Below, in pieces: positions 6,155-14,509 of a stretch of 14,572 nt of DNA. The DNA lies in assembly GCA_023458855.1 (NCBI GenBank), contig JAEWWQ010000337.1, positions 1 to 14,572 of the forward strand. Direction: 5' to 3'. Below the pieces are notes generated by a model. The model searched no databases. It saw nothing but the letters and a program-made list of their open reading frames with translations, and was not told where the DNA came from. Source of the DNA: Bacillota bacterium. Lineage in GTDB: Bacteria > Bacillota > Clostridia > Lachnospirales > Lachnospiraceae. Each line of letters opens with the position of its first letter. Positions within the stretch are counted from its first letter, which is position 1. A program made the position numbers and the translations under genes.

Positions 6155-6199
6155 TACTTCTATTTCCTTCCATTTTGCAATATTTTTATAACTGTTATA

Positions 6200-7597
6200 T
6201 TATTCTAAAGTTCCCAATGTGACATCAAAAGACATTTCTCTGTATTCATCCTTTCCCTGCCGCATAACTGTTACTTCCATCTCATCTCCCGGTCCGCATG
6301 CCAGAAGTGCATCTACATATTGTGACATATTTTCAATCTTAGCATTCCCCATTTTTACAATGACATCTCCACTCTGAATGCCCGACTGCATCGCAGGAGA
6401 ATCCATGCTTATTTCGGTTACATATGCTCCAAACGGGACACCTATCTGCATATTGGCTTCTACCGTAACATCAATTGCTTCAATACCAAGATATGCCATC
6501 TGCTGCCCATTGGATAGCTTCTCTATTGTCTTCTTTAATTCCGTTATACCGATTGCCGATATCAGATTCTTGGTGTCCTCAGCATTATAATTCATATCAA
6601 CAATACCAATCACTTTTCCTGACATATCCAGGATGACGCCGCCTGCACTCTGGCTTCCATAGATGTCAGTTGTCATTATCTTATATACATTATCCGTAAC
6701 GTTTATAGTATTACCAACTGATGTCAGCATTCCATATGCAACCGAATTATTTGTTCCCATTGGCGTTCCAATCGCTATGATCGCACTGCCGGAAAGGTTC
6801 ATGGAATTCGAGCTGCCCAGTTCTGCTATTTTAATGGAATCCCGGGTATCTTCCCCGATACCATCAAGTGGTACGCTAACAACGGAAAATCCCAATGTTG
6901 CATCCGATGCACGTATCTGTCCGGTAGCCTGTTCCCCATCGCAGAATGTCACCTGAATAACTTCGGCCTCTTCCACTGTTTTTTTATCTGCTAACACCAA
7001 TAATTCTTTTCCATTATCTGCCATAATCAGTCCTGAGGTCTGACCTTTACTCTCATATGTATTATTGAACCAGTCCACATCTGATGTCACTCCGGTCACT
7101 GTAACCAGACTTTTCTCACTCTCTTTGGCTATCTCATATAATTTATTATATAGTGTCTGATAATCTTCTACCTCCAGTGTGAAATCTTCCTCTTCGGTGC
7201 TCTCTTCCGTGTCATCTTCCGAATTCGATGCCTCCTCATTAAATGGAATCTTAATCTCAGACTGCAGCATATCTTCAGGCAGCATCTCATTTTCTACCTC
7301 TGGAAATGTCACCTGTTTAGGCTCCTCCTCCGGATATAACCAGTTACTGAATACAGGCTCCAGAACCAAAAATGTAACGCATGCGATCAAACCAAAAATA
7401 ACCGCCATTGAAGCAGTCACCATAGTTTTTTTGACTAACCTTTTGCGATTGATCGGGCGCTCCTTTATCTTTTCCCGCATAAATTCAAAATCTTTATCTG
7501 CTAATAATTCGCCAGCACTGTTTAATTTATCATTACGGTTTTCCGGTCGGTATTCACCCGTTTTATCTTCTAATTTTTGTTCTTCCTTTTCATCCAT
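6200..7597 (-). CDS. HtrA-like membrane-anchored PDZ protein, probably protease-dead
   Basis: A 465-residue protein starting at ATG 7597, chosen for the strong AGGAGG about 7 bases upstream. Layout: charged cytoplasmic N-terminus (1-56), one membrane span (about 58-82), acidic extracellular linker (about 119-140), trypsin/HtrA-like double barrel (about 150-345) and one PDZ domain (about 370-465, LGIEAIDV to the C-terminus, with SGIQSGDVIVKMG). The barrel has the HtrA hallmarks AIIAIGTPMG, SVAYGMLTSVG and GKVIGIVDM. The catalytic sites, however, do not match: the ILTNNHV segment is LLVLADKK (no His), TDLAVL is TLGFSVV (no Asp) and GNSGG is QSAGG (Ala at the Ser position). It is therefore probably a scaffold or sensor acting outside the membrane. 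It is first in the operon with yhaM and rlmD and divergent from mutS2. Alternative: an active protease using an unseen site, which I consider unlikely. Confidence 0.85.
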   Translation of the reverse strand: MDEKEEQKLEDKTGEYRPENRNDKLNSAGELLADKDFEFMREKIKERPINRKRLVKKTMVTASMAVIFGLIACVTFLVLEPVFSNWLYPEEEPKQVTFPEVENEMLPEDMLQSEIKIPFNEEASNSEDDTEESTEEEDFTLEVEDYQTLYNKLYEIAKESEKSLVTVTGVTSDVDWFNNTYESKGQTSGLIMADNGKELLVLADKKTVEEAEVIQVTFCDGEQATGQIRASDATLGFSVVSVPLDGIGEDTRDSIKIAELGSSNSMNLSGSAIIAIGTPMGTNNSVAYGMLTSVGNTINVTDNVYKIMTTDIYGSQSAGGVILDMSGKVIGIVDMNYNAEDTKNLISAIGITELKKTIEKLSNGQQMAYLGIEAIDVTVEANMQIGVPFGAYVTEISMDSPAMQSGIQSGDVIVKMGNAKIENMSQYVDALLACGPGDEMEVTVMRQGKDEYREMSFDVTLGTLE

Positions 7598-7667
7598 TGA
7601 AATCCCTCCTGCATATAGTGCTTTAAGCAAACATGCTTTTGACTCTTGAAAAAATATTTCGGTTCTA

Positions 7668-7676
7668 AGTATAGCA
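7668..7676 (-). promoter_or_regulatory. Extended -10 promoter element for the htrA-like/yhaM/rlmD operon
   Basis: On the minus strand the sequence reads TGCTATACT, an extended -10 (TGn plus TATACT). No good -35 lies 16-18 bases upstream, which is acceptable for extended -10 promoters. The expected start is near 7661, leaving a leader of about 60 bases before the ATG. Confidence 0.45.
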
Positions 7677-7717
7677 TAGTATTTTTCATTTTTCTATGGT
7701 ATCATAAAACTTGATAT

Positions 7718-7723
7718 TATAAT
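7718..7723 (+). promoter_or_regulatory. -10 box (TATAAT) for the mutS2 operon
   Basis: An exact TATAAT lies about 28 bases before the mutS2 ATG, giving a short leader of about 22 bases. The matching -35 (TATGGT at 7695-7700) is weak. It lies in the 154-base divergent intergenic region shared with the HtrA-like gene. Confidence 0.45.
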
Positions 7724-7751
7724 GTATTTGAAACAGAATTCAGGGAGCAAA

Positions 7752-10124
7752 ATGAACGAAAAAGTATTAAAAGTATTAGAATTTCAGAAAATTATTACTC
7801 TGTTATGTGATTGTGCTTCATCAGAACCCGGTAAACAGCTATGTGCCGACCTGAAGCCGTCCACAGACATTAACACAATTATGAAAGATCAAACAGAGAC
7901 TGCAGACGCTCTTACCCGCCTTTTTCAGAAGGGCAGCATTTCTTTTTCCAACAACAGGAACATCCTTGCCTTTGTAAGATCGTTGGAAATCGGCAGCACA
8001 CTGTCTGCCGGAGAGTTACTAAAGATTGCAAATCTTCTGGAATGTGCCGCCAGGATAAAATCCTACGGACGGAATGATAAGGACACTAATTCCAGGGATT
8101 CTCTGGATGACTATTTTGACTGTCTGGAACCATTAACACCTCTTAGCACAGAAATACGCCGGTGCATCTTATCAGAGGATGAGATTTGTGATGATGCCAG
8201 TACAGACCTCAAGCATATCCGGCGCAGCATTGCACTGACGAATGATAAGATCCATACACAATTAACAAATATGGTCAACCGCAGCTATCGGACTTATTTA
8301 CAGGATGCCGTCATTACCATGCGCGATAACCGCTACTGCATTCCGGTAAAATCTGAATATAAAAATCAAGTACCTGGCATCGTCCACGACCAATCCGCCA
8401 CCGGTTCGACTCTTTTCATTGAGCCATCAGCAATTGTAGAGCTGAATAACCAGTTAAAGACTTTCAGCATAAAAGAGCAGGAAGAGATTGAGATTATTTT
8501 AGCTAAGCTAAGCGTGCAGACTTCTGATTATATAGAACAGATAACTTTAAATCAGGCTACTCTGACAAAATTAGATTTTATCTTTGGGAAAGCTATGCTT
8601 GCAATGGCACAAAATGCTACCAGACCTATTTTTAACACCGCACATTATATCAATATCCGTAAAGGCCGTCATCCTCTCCTGGATAAAAAAACTGTGGTCC
8701 CGATTGACGTAAACCTCGGAAAAGATTTTGACTTGCTCATTGTGACTGGTCCAAATACAGGAGGGAAAACTGTGTCCTTGAAGACAGTCGGACTTTTTAC
8801 CCTGATGGGACAATGCGGTCTTCATATTCCGGCACTCGACCGTTCAGAACTTTCCATCTTTACAGAAGTCTATGCAGATATCGGAGATGAGCAGAGCATC
8901 GAACAAAGTTTGAGTACTTTTTCCTCTCATATGACGAATATTGTAAGGATACTGCAATCTGCGGACGAAAATTCTCTTTGTCTTTTTGATGAATTAGGTG
9001 CCGGAACAGATCCAACAGAAGGTTCTGCGCTTGCAATTGCTATTCTCAGGGATTTACATGATCGTGGCATTCGAACCATGGCAACTACACATTACAGTGA
9101 ACTGAAGGTATTTGCACTTTCAACTCCTTTTGTTGAAAATGCCTGTCAGGAGTTCGATGTCGAGACACTCCGCCCTACCTATCGTTTATTAATTGGCATC
9201 CCGGGTAAAAGTAATGCATTTGCAATCTCTTCAAAATTAGGACTTCCGGATTCCATTATTGATTCTGCCAGAAACGAAATCAGTGCAGAAAATGAAAATT
9301 TTGAAGATATTCTTGCCGATTTGGAGATGAGCCGCAAAGTAATTGAACAGGAGCGTCTGGAAATTGCTTCCTACAAAGAAGAAATTGAAAAACTGAAACA
9401 TCAGCTTACCGAGAAACAGGAACGCCTGGATCAGGCAAAAGACAAGATTCTCCGAGAAGCCAATGAGCAGGCACGTGATATTTTACAAGAGGCAAAGGAT
9501 ATCGCGGATGAAGCCATTCGTAATTTTCAAAAACACGGTTCCACACTATCTGTAAAAGACATGGAGCAATCCCGTCAAAAGGTACGCAATAAGATTACCG
9601 AACGGAACGAGAAATTAATGTTCAAGTCAGAGAACACAGATAAGGAAAATGCAAAGCCTCCAAAATTAAAGATTGGGGACAGTGTTCGCATTCTCTCTAT
9701 GGGCTTAAAGGGAACTGTAAGTTCTCTTCCTGACCAGCGTGGTAACCTTTTTGTGCAATGCGGCATTATTCGTTCGCAGGCAAAACTAAATGATATCATA
9801 CTAATTGAAGATGATGATATTACGAAAAAAGTCCCTGGACGCACTTCCTCCGGTCGTATGAAGATGTCTAAATCTGCAACTATTTCTACAGAAATCAATC
9901 TCTTGGGAAAAACTGTGGATGAAGCTATCGCAACACTGGACAAATATATGGACGATGCCTATCTGTCTCATCTGCCTAGTGTCCGTGTCGTACACGGAAA
10001 AGGAACCGGCGCGCTCAGAAAAGCAGTTCAGGATTACTTAAGAAAAGTAAAATATGTGGATTCCTTCCGTTTAGGAGAGTTCGGAGAAGGTGACGCAGGT
10101 GTCACAATTGTAACTTTTAAATAG
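7752..10124 (+). CDS. mutS2: Endonuclease MutS2 family ATPase
   Basis: A full-length 790-residue MutS2. Order: MutS core/lever region (1-320), ABC-type ATPase with Walker A GPNTGGKT (333-340) and Walker B LCLFDELGAGTDP (409-421), long coiled-coil clamp (about 520-625), small KOW-like beta domain (638-690) and C-terminal Smr domain (712-790, HGKGTGALR and GEFGEGDAGVTIV). There is no mismatch-recognition domain, as expected. In Firmicutes MutS2 acts on recombination intermediates and on collided ribosomes. In the Smr domain the usual LDLRG is INLLG (715-719), losing the Asp and Arg of the LDxR motif, while HGKG is kept. ATG 7752 is chosen because GGGAG precedes it and homologues start MNEK; an upstream in-frame ATG at 7722 overlaps the -10 box. 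It is first in an operon with a two-component pair 18 bases downstream. Confidence 0.95.
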   Translation: MNEKVLKVLEFQKIITLLCDCASSEPGKQLCADLKPSTDINTIMKDQTETADALTRLFQKGSISFSNNRNILAFVRSLEIGSTLSAGELLKIANLLECAARIKSYGRNDKDTNSRDSLDDYFDCLEPLTPLSTEIRRCILSEDEICDDASTDLKHIRRSIALTNDKIHTQLTNMVNRSYRTYLQDAVITMRDNRYCIPVKSEYKNQVPGIVHDQSATGSTLFIEPSAIVELNNQLKTFSIKEQEEIEIILAKLSVQTSDYIEQITLNQATLTKLDFIFGKAMLAMAQNATRPIFNTAHYINIRKGRHPLLDKKTVVPIDVNLGKDFDLLIVTGPNTGGKTVSLKTVGLFTLMGQCGLHIPALDRSELSIFTEVYADIGDEQSIEQSLSTFSSHMTNIVRILQSADENSLCLFDELGAGTDPTEGSALAIAILRDLHDRGIRTMATTHYSELKVFALSTPFVENACQEFDVETLRPTYRLLIGIPGKSNAFAISSKLGLPDSIIDSARNEISAENENFEDILADLEMSRKVIEQERLEIASYKEEIEKLKHQLTEKQERLDQAKDKILREANEQARDILQEAKDIADEAIRNFQKHGSTLSVKDMEQSRQKVRNKITERNEKLMFKSENTDKENAKPPKLKIGDSVRILSMGLKGTVSSLPDQRGNLFVQCGIIRSQAKLNDIILIEDDDITKKVPGRTSSGRMKMSKSATISTEINLLGKTVDEAIATLDKYMDDAYLSHLPSVRVVHGKGTGALRKAVQDYLRKVKYVDSFRLGEFGEGDAGVTIVTFK

Positions 10125-10142
10125 AATAGCGAGGAGTATCTT

Positions 10143-10841
10143 ATGGTAAATAAGCAAAAAATATTAATTGTAGACGATGATAATAATATTGCAGAATTAA
10201 TCTCTTTATATTTAACAAAAGAGTGTTTTGAGACCATGATTGTGAATGATGGAGAATCCGCATTGATTGCTGTAGATTCCTTTAATCCTAATTTGATTTT
10301 ATTAGACCTTATGCTTCCAGGTATAGACGGTTATCAGGTATGCCGTGAGATTCGTGTAAAACACTCCGTTCCGATTATTATGTTATCAGCGAAAGGAGAA
10401 GTATTCGATAAGGTTCTTGGTCTGGAACTGGGTGCAGACGATTATATGGAAAAGCCTTTTGATTCTAAGGAACTGGTCGCAAGAGCAAAGGCTGTGCTGC
10501 GCAGATATAAACCTTCTGTTGTTCCAAATGCAAATTCGGATGTCAAACAGGTGGAATACCCTGATTTGATCATTAACCAGACTAATTATTCCGTTCTATA
10601 TATGGGTAAACCCGTGGATATGCCTCCAAAAGAGTTAGAACTATTGTATTTTCTTGCTTCTTCGCCAAACCATGTATTTACGAGAGAGCAGCTCCTTGAT
10701 CAGATCTGGGGATACGAATATATTGGGGACACCCGTACAGTTGATGTGCATATTAAAAGATTACGAGAAAAGATAAATGATCATGAATCCTGGAAACTAT
10801 CCACTATCTGGGGAATCGGTTATAAGTTCGAGGTAAGATAG
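10143..10841 (+). CDS. OmpR/PhoB-family response regulator
   Basis: The protein has 232 residues. The receiver domain is residues 5-118, with the acidic pocket D11-D13, phospho-acceptor D55 (ILLDLMLPG), S82 and K104 (YMEKPF). The winged-helix DNA-binding domain is residues about 138-230 (PPKELELLYFLASSPNHVFT, DTRTVDVHIKRLREKI, WGIGYKF). It is a cytoplasmic transcription factor activated by phosphate transfer from the kinase encoded 4 bases downstream. GAGGAG 7 bases before ATG 10143 supports the start. The spacing to mutS2 (18 bases) suggests one transcript. The target genes and the stimulus cannot be read from the sequence. Confidence 0.94.
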   Translation: MVNKQKILIVDDDNNIAELISLYLTKECFETMIVNDGESALIAVDSFNPNLILLDLMLPGIDGYQVCREIRVKHSVPIIMLSAKGEVFDKVLGLELGADDYMEKPFDSKELVARAKAVLRRYKPSVVPNANSDVKQVEYPDLIINQTNYSVLYMGKPVDMPPKELELLYFLASSPNHVFTREQLLDQIWGYEYIGDTRTVDVHIKRLREKINDHESWKLSTIWGIGYKFEVR

Positions 10842-10845
10842 GCTC

Positions 10846-12270
10846 ATGAAAAAGACACTCTATTCAAAGTTCATACTTGCATATGTCATTTTTGGTTTTT
10901 TTGGCTTTGTTGTTGTCGCTACCTTTGTATCGAGCATGACATATGAGCATCTGAAAAGGGAAAAAGCAGACTCCTTGTACAAGGAAGCAACCCTGATTGC
11001 CAACACGTATGCATCGGATTTGTATAGTAATCAAGCTTCTATTGATACAGTCCAAAGACAACTTGATGCACTTGAAACCTACTTTGATGCTTCTATTTGG
11101 ATTATCAATCCCTCAGGACGGGTAATCTTAGATACTGAAAATCCAATTAATATTGACAATCCTGTCATTGTTAATAATTTTGATCCGACCATTACATCCG
11201 GTTCCTATTATACGATCGGTGACTTTTTTGGCATGTTCAGGCAGGAAAAGCTTAGTGTCTTCGCACCCATTACAGCTAATTTTGAGGTAAAAGGCTATGT
11301 CGTAATCCATGTTGATATTAATAGTATTCATAAATCCAGCGACAGTCTTTTGAATATATCTTATATTATGTTAGTAATTTTATTTTTACTCTCACTTATT
11401 ATCCTCATTTTCTTTACAGAAGTCGTTTATCTGCCGCTCCGCAAGATCACCTTTGCTACAGAGCAGTTTGCAGGCGGTAATATGCATTATAAACTGCAGG
11501 TGGACAGCGCAGATGAGATTGGTTACCTTGCTGCTTCCCTTTCCTACATGGCTAGTGAAATAGCAAGAAGTGAAGAGAACCAGAAAAAAATGGTTGCAAA
11601 TGTATCTCATGATTTCCGTTCTCCGCTCACTTCCATAAAAGGATACTTAGAAGCTATGATTGATGGCACTATTCCGCCGGAGATGTCAAAAAAATATATG
11701 ACAATCGTACTGAACGAAACAGACAGGCTTACAAAATTAACAAATAACCTGTTGACATTAAATAACTTAAATGCAAATGGTATGCTGCTAGATAAGACAA
11801 ACTTTGATATCAATCAGATTATTAAGAATACAGCTGCTTCTTTTGAAGGAACCTGTAAGGGTAAAATGATAGCAATAGAATTAGTTCTGACTGCCGAGGT
11901 CATGATTGTCCATGCGGATGTTCTGAAAATTCAGCAGGTCCTGTATAATCTTCTGGATAATGCGATTAAGTTCAGCCATAGAGATTCTATTATTAAAATC
12001 GAAACATTGGAAAAGCACAGTAAAATATTTGTATCAGTGAAAGATAACGGGATTGGCATCCCAAAAGATAGCCTGAAATTAATCTGGGATCGTTTTTATA
12101 AAACAGATTTATCCCGTGGTAAGGATAAGAAAGGTACCGGACTCGGGCTTTCCATAACAAAAGAGATTATTCATGCACATGGTGAAAACATTAATGTCAT
12201 CAGTACAGAGGGTGTTGGTTCAGAATTTATCTTCTCCCTTCCCAAAGTAGAAGATTCTGAAGACGACTGA
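10846..12270 (+). CDS. Membrane sensor histidine kinase (HAMP type)
   Basis: The protein has 474 residues. Membrane span 1 (about 8-30), an extracellular sensor domain (about 31-167), membrane span 2 (about 170-191), HAMP linker (about 192-245), dimerisation/phospho-acceptor domain with H255 (VSHDFRSPLTSIKGY), and an HATPase_c domain with N box (LYNLLDNAIKF, N368 and N372), G1 box DNGIGIP (400-406) and G2 box GTGLGL (430-435). All catalytic boxes are intact. The sensor domain looks like an alpha/beta extracellular PAS/Cache-type fold, but its ligand is unknown. The start codon follows the response regulator stop after 4 bases, so the pair is translationally coupled; the two certainly work together. 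The gene ends at the bidirectional terminator. Confidence 0.94.
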   Translation: MKKTLYSKFILAYVIFGFFGFVVVATFVSSMTYEHLKREKADSLYKEATLIANTYASDLYSNQASIDTVQRQLDALETYFDASIWIINPSGRVILDTENPINIDNPVIVNNFDPTITSGSYYTIGDFFGMFRQEKLSVFAPITANFEVKGYVVIHVDINSIHKSSDSLLNISYIMLVILFLLSLIILIFFTEVVYLPLRKITFATEQFAGGNMHYKLQVDSADEIGYLAASLSYMASEIARSEENQKKMVANVSHDFRSPLTSIKGYLEAMIDGTIPPEMSKKYMTIVLNETDRLTKLTNNLLTLNNLNANGMLLDKTNFDINQIIKNTAASFEGTCKGKMIAIELVLTAEVMIVHADVLKIQQVLYNLLDNAIKFSHRDSIIKIETLEKHSKIFVSVKDNGIGIPKDSLKLIWDRFYKTDLSRGKDKKGTGLGLSITKEIIHAHGENINVISTEGVGSEFIFSLPKVEDSEDD

Positions 12271-12286
12271 CACCAGGACAAAAAAG

Positions 12287-12326
12287 CCACACAGAAACGT
12301 TTTCCACGTTTTGTGTGGTTTTTTTT
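12287..12326. terminator. Bidirectional intrinsic terminator
   Basis: CCACACAGAAACG (12287-12299) pairs with CGTTTTGTGTGG (12307-12318) with one bulged base and a 7-base loop, followed by eight T (12319-12326). Upstream, a run of A (12280-12285) supplies the U-run for transcription from the other side. It ends both the mutS2-two-component operon and the convergent lrp-aminotransferase-trmL operon, whose last stop codon overlaps the T-run. Confidence 0.88.
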
Positions 12327-12822
12327 ATTCCTTCCAGTGCAGACGGTGTAATTCGCCCTGCATCTGCATGTGGGAAAAATTATTCTGGCGCAATGCTTCA
12401 TACAATACGATAGAAACAGAATTGGATAAATTCAGAGAACGAATCTTAGGCAGCATCGGAATCCGAATGCAGGCCTCTTCATTTTCTACCAGAATCTCTT
12501 CCGGAATACCTGCGCTTTCCTTACCGAACATAATATAGTCATCCGGTCCATACGTAACATCTGTATAGACATGTTTTGCTTTTGTCGTCGCCATCCATAT
12601 CTTTGGATTTGGATTCTTTTCTAAGAAATCTTCAAAATTTACATACCTGGCCACATCCAGATGCTCCCAATAATCCATTCCAGCTCTTTTGATTTCCTTC
12701 TCGTTCAAACGAAATCCAAGTGGCTCGATCAGATGTAATTTTGTATCTGTCGCAACACAGGTACGTCCAATATTCCCTGTATTAGCCGGTATTTCCGGTT
12801 GAAATAATACTACATTCAGCAT
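12325..12822 (-). CDS. trmL: tRNA (cytidine/uridine-34 2'-O)-methyltransferase TrmL
   Basis: A 165-residue SPOUT-class enzyme that methylates the ribose of the wobble base C34/U34 in leucine tRNAs, using SAM bound in a C-terminal trefoil knot. The family motifs are complete: NTGNIGRTC (14-22), LHLIEPLGF (29-37), DYWEHLDV (50-57), FGKESAGIPEEIL (99-111) and IPMLPKIRSLNLSNSVS (121-137). The length is typical of stand-alone TrmL proteins. It starts 14 bases after the aminotransferase stop with AGAAGGAA as ribosome site, so it is the last gene of that operon. The link to amino-acid metabolism is positional only. Confidence 0.93.
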   Translation of the reverse strand: MLNVVLFQPEIPANTGNIGRTCVATDTKLHLIEPLGFRLNEKEIKRAGMDYWEHLDVARYVNFEDFLEKNPNPKIWMATTKAKHVYTDVTYGPDDYIMFGKESAGIPEEILVENEEACIRIPMLPKIRSLNLSNSVSIVLYEALRQNNFSHMQMQGELHRLHWKE

Positions 12823-12836
12823 AACTTTTTCCTTCT

Positions 12837-14015
12837 CTACTTATCTTTTCGCTCTTCGCGTAATTTTTGCACAAACTTAGCAAACCTTCCGATTGCAAGT
12901 TTTAAATCTTCCATAGAGTATGCATACGAAATGCGAAGAAAACCTTCTCCGCATTCTCCAAATGCGGTTCCCGGCACTACTGCCACTTTCTCTTCCTCTA
13001 AAAATCTGGTTGCGAACTCATCAGAAGTCATTCCAAACTCCTTGATACAAGGAAATACATAGAAAGCTCCAAACGGTTCAAAACACTCCAGTTTCATCTC
13101 TTTAAATACATGCACCAGATAGCGTCTTCTCTGATTATATGCTTCCTTCATTTTACGTACATCTTCATCACCATTCTTCAGAGCCTCAACAGCTGCATAC
13201 TGGCTTGTAGTCGGTGCGCACATAATTGCAAATTGATGTATTTTAATCATTTGCTCGATAATTGCTTTTGGGCCGCATGCATATCCCAGTCTCCAGCCTG
13301 TCATGGCATAAGACTTCGAAAAACCATTGATCAGAATTGTTCTTTCCTTCATTCCGGGAATATTGGCAATAGATACATGATCGCCGGCATATGACAGCTC
13401 TGAGTAAATCTCATCGGAAATGACGAACAAATCCTTTTCAATAACAACCTTTGCAATTGCTTCGAGGTCTTTTCTTTCCATGATGGCACCCGTTGGGTTA
13501 TTCGGAAACGGCAGAATCAACACTTTTGTCTTCTCCGTTACTGCATCCAGGATTTCCTGGGCTGTCAGGCGAAATTCATTCTCGTGCTTCAATTCAATGA
13601 TAACAGGTTTACCCCCTGCAAGAATGGTACATGGCACATAGGACACATAACAGGGCTGTGGAATCAGTACTTCATCTCCCGGCTCCAGCATAGCACGTAA
13701 TCCTATGTCAATCGCTTCCGATCCTCCAACTGTTACAATCACCTGCTCATTATAATCATATTCCAGATGAAACCTACGATTCAAATAATTGCATATTTCT
13801 ATTTTCAGTTCCTTTAATCCTGCATTCGAAGTATAAAAAGTACGTCCCTTTTCAAGTGAATACATACCTTCATCACGTATGTGCCATGGTGTATCAAAAT
13901 CCGGTTCTCCCACGCCAAGAGAAATTGCATCCTTCATCTCACTTACAATGTCAAAGAACTTTCTGATACCGGATGGCTCAATGTCTACTACTTGCTGAGA
14001 TAGCGGGTTTCTCAT
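12837..14015 (-). CDS. PLP-dependent class I/II aminotransferase (PatA-like)
   Basis: The protein has 392 residues and aspartate-aminotransferase fold type I. K234 (GFSKSYAMTGWRLGY) is the Schiff-base lysine. N173 (FPNNPTG), D201 and Y204 (SDEIYSEL) bind the cofactor, and R361 (FLRISYAYS) is placed to bind the substrate carboxylate. GVGEPDFDTP near residue 35 is the usual N-terminal motif. Relatives include PatA N-acetyl-diaminopimelate aminotransferase and broad aromatic/aspartate aminotransferases; the substrate cannot be fixed from sequence. Its ATG overlaps the stop of the Lrp-type regulator gene by 4 bases (14012-14015), indicating coupled translation and a likely regulator-enzyme relation. 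Confidence 0.92.
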   Translation of the reverse strand: MRNPLSQQVVDIEPSGIRKFFDIVSEMKDAISLGVGEPDFDTPWHIRDEGMYSLEKGRTFYTSNAGLKELKIEICNYLNRRFHLEYDYNEQVIVTVGGSEAIDIGLRAMLEPGDEVLIPQPCYVSYVPCTILAGGKPVIIELKHENEFRLTAQEILDAVTEKTKVLILPFPNNPTGAIMERKDLEAIAKVVIEKDLFVISDEIYSELSYAGDHVSIANIPGMKERTILINGFSKSYAMTGWRLGYACGPKAIIEQMIKIHQFAIMCAPTTSQYAAVEALKNGDEDVRKMKEAYNQRRRYLVHVFKEMKLECFEPFGAFYVFPCIKEFGMTSDEFATRFLEEEKVAVVPGTAFGECGEGFLRISYAYSMEDLKLAIGRFAKFVQKLREERKDK

Positions 14016-14494
14016 GGTGTAATTACCATCCTTTCATCAACATATTTTTTATCAAGGATGGTACCGTGATCTTTGTATTTCTTTAAGATAAAATGGGTAG
14101 CAGTACTCAGTATGGATTCCTGTGTAGATAATTTATCCGATACAAAGTTGGATACTTCCTTTAACGTCTTGCCCTCCAGGATTACCAATAGGTCATATCC
14201 TCCTGAAATGAGGTATGTAGCACGAACCTCCGGATATTTGTAGATTCTTTCTGCAATACTGTCAAATCCATGTCCCCGCTGCGGTGTGACACGTACTTCT
14301 ATCAGTGCTGTAACTTTATCTATATTGGTTTTTTCCCAATCAATTAATGTATGATATCCGCAAATAATTCCTTCTTTTTCCATAGCTGCAAGTTCATTTA
14401 CAACATCTATCTCTTCGACGCCCAAGATAACTGCCAGTTCACTAAGGTCGATGCGGCTATTTTTTTCAATGACCATTAATAATTCTTCTCTCAT
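14012..14494 (-). CDS. Lrp/AsnC-family transcriptional regulator
   Basis: A 160-residue protein with an N-terminal winged helix (about 1-50, DLSELAVILGVEEIDVVNEL, MEKEGIICGYH) and a C-terminal RAM/ligand domain (about 60-140, ALIEVRVTPQRG, ATYLISGGYDLLVILEGKT). Such regulators form dimers to octamers and respond to amino acids. The ribosome site AAAGGAG lies about 9 bases before ATG 14494. The gene overlaps the aminotransferase gene by 4 bases, so it probably senses a substrate or product of that enzyme; this is inference. Confidence 0.92.
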   Translation of the reverse strand: MREELLMVIEKNSRIDLSELAVILGVEEIDVVNELAAMEKEGIICGYHTLIDWEKTNIDKVTALIEVRVTPQRGHGFDSIAERIYKYPEVRATYLISGGYDLLVILEGKTLKEVSNFVSDKLSTQESILSTATHFILKKYKDHGTILDKKYVDERMVITP

Positions 14495-14509
14495 ATCTGC
14501 AATCTCCTT

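Noticed and set aside
7179..7649. 156-codon plus-strand frame opposite the 5' part of the HtrA-like gene
   Set aside because: Serine-rich low-complexity shadow of the acidic linker codons on the other strand; no ribosome site.
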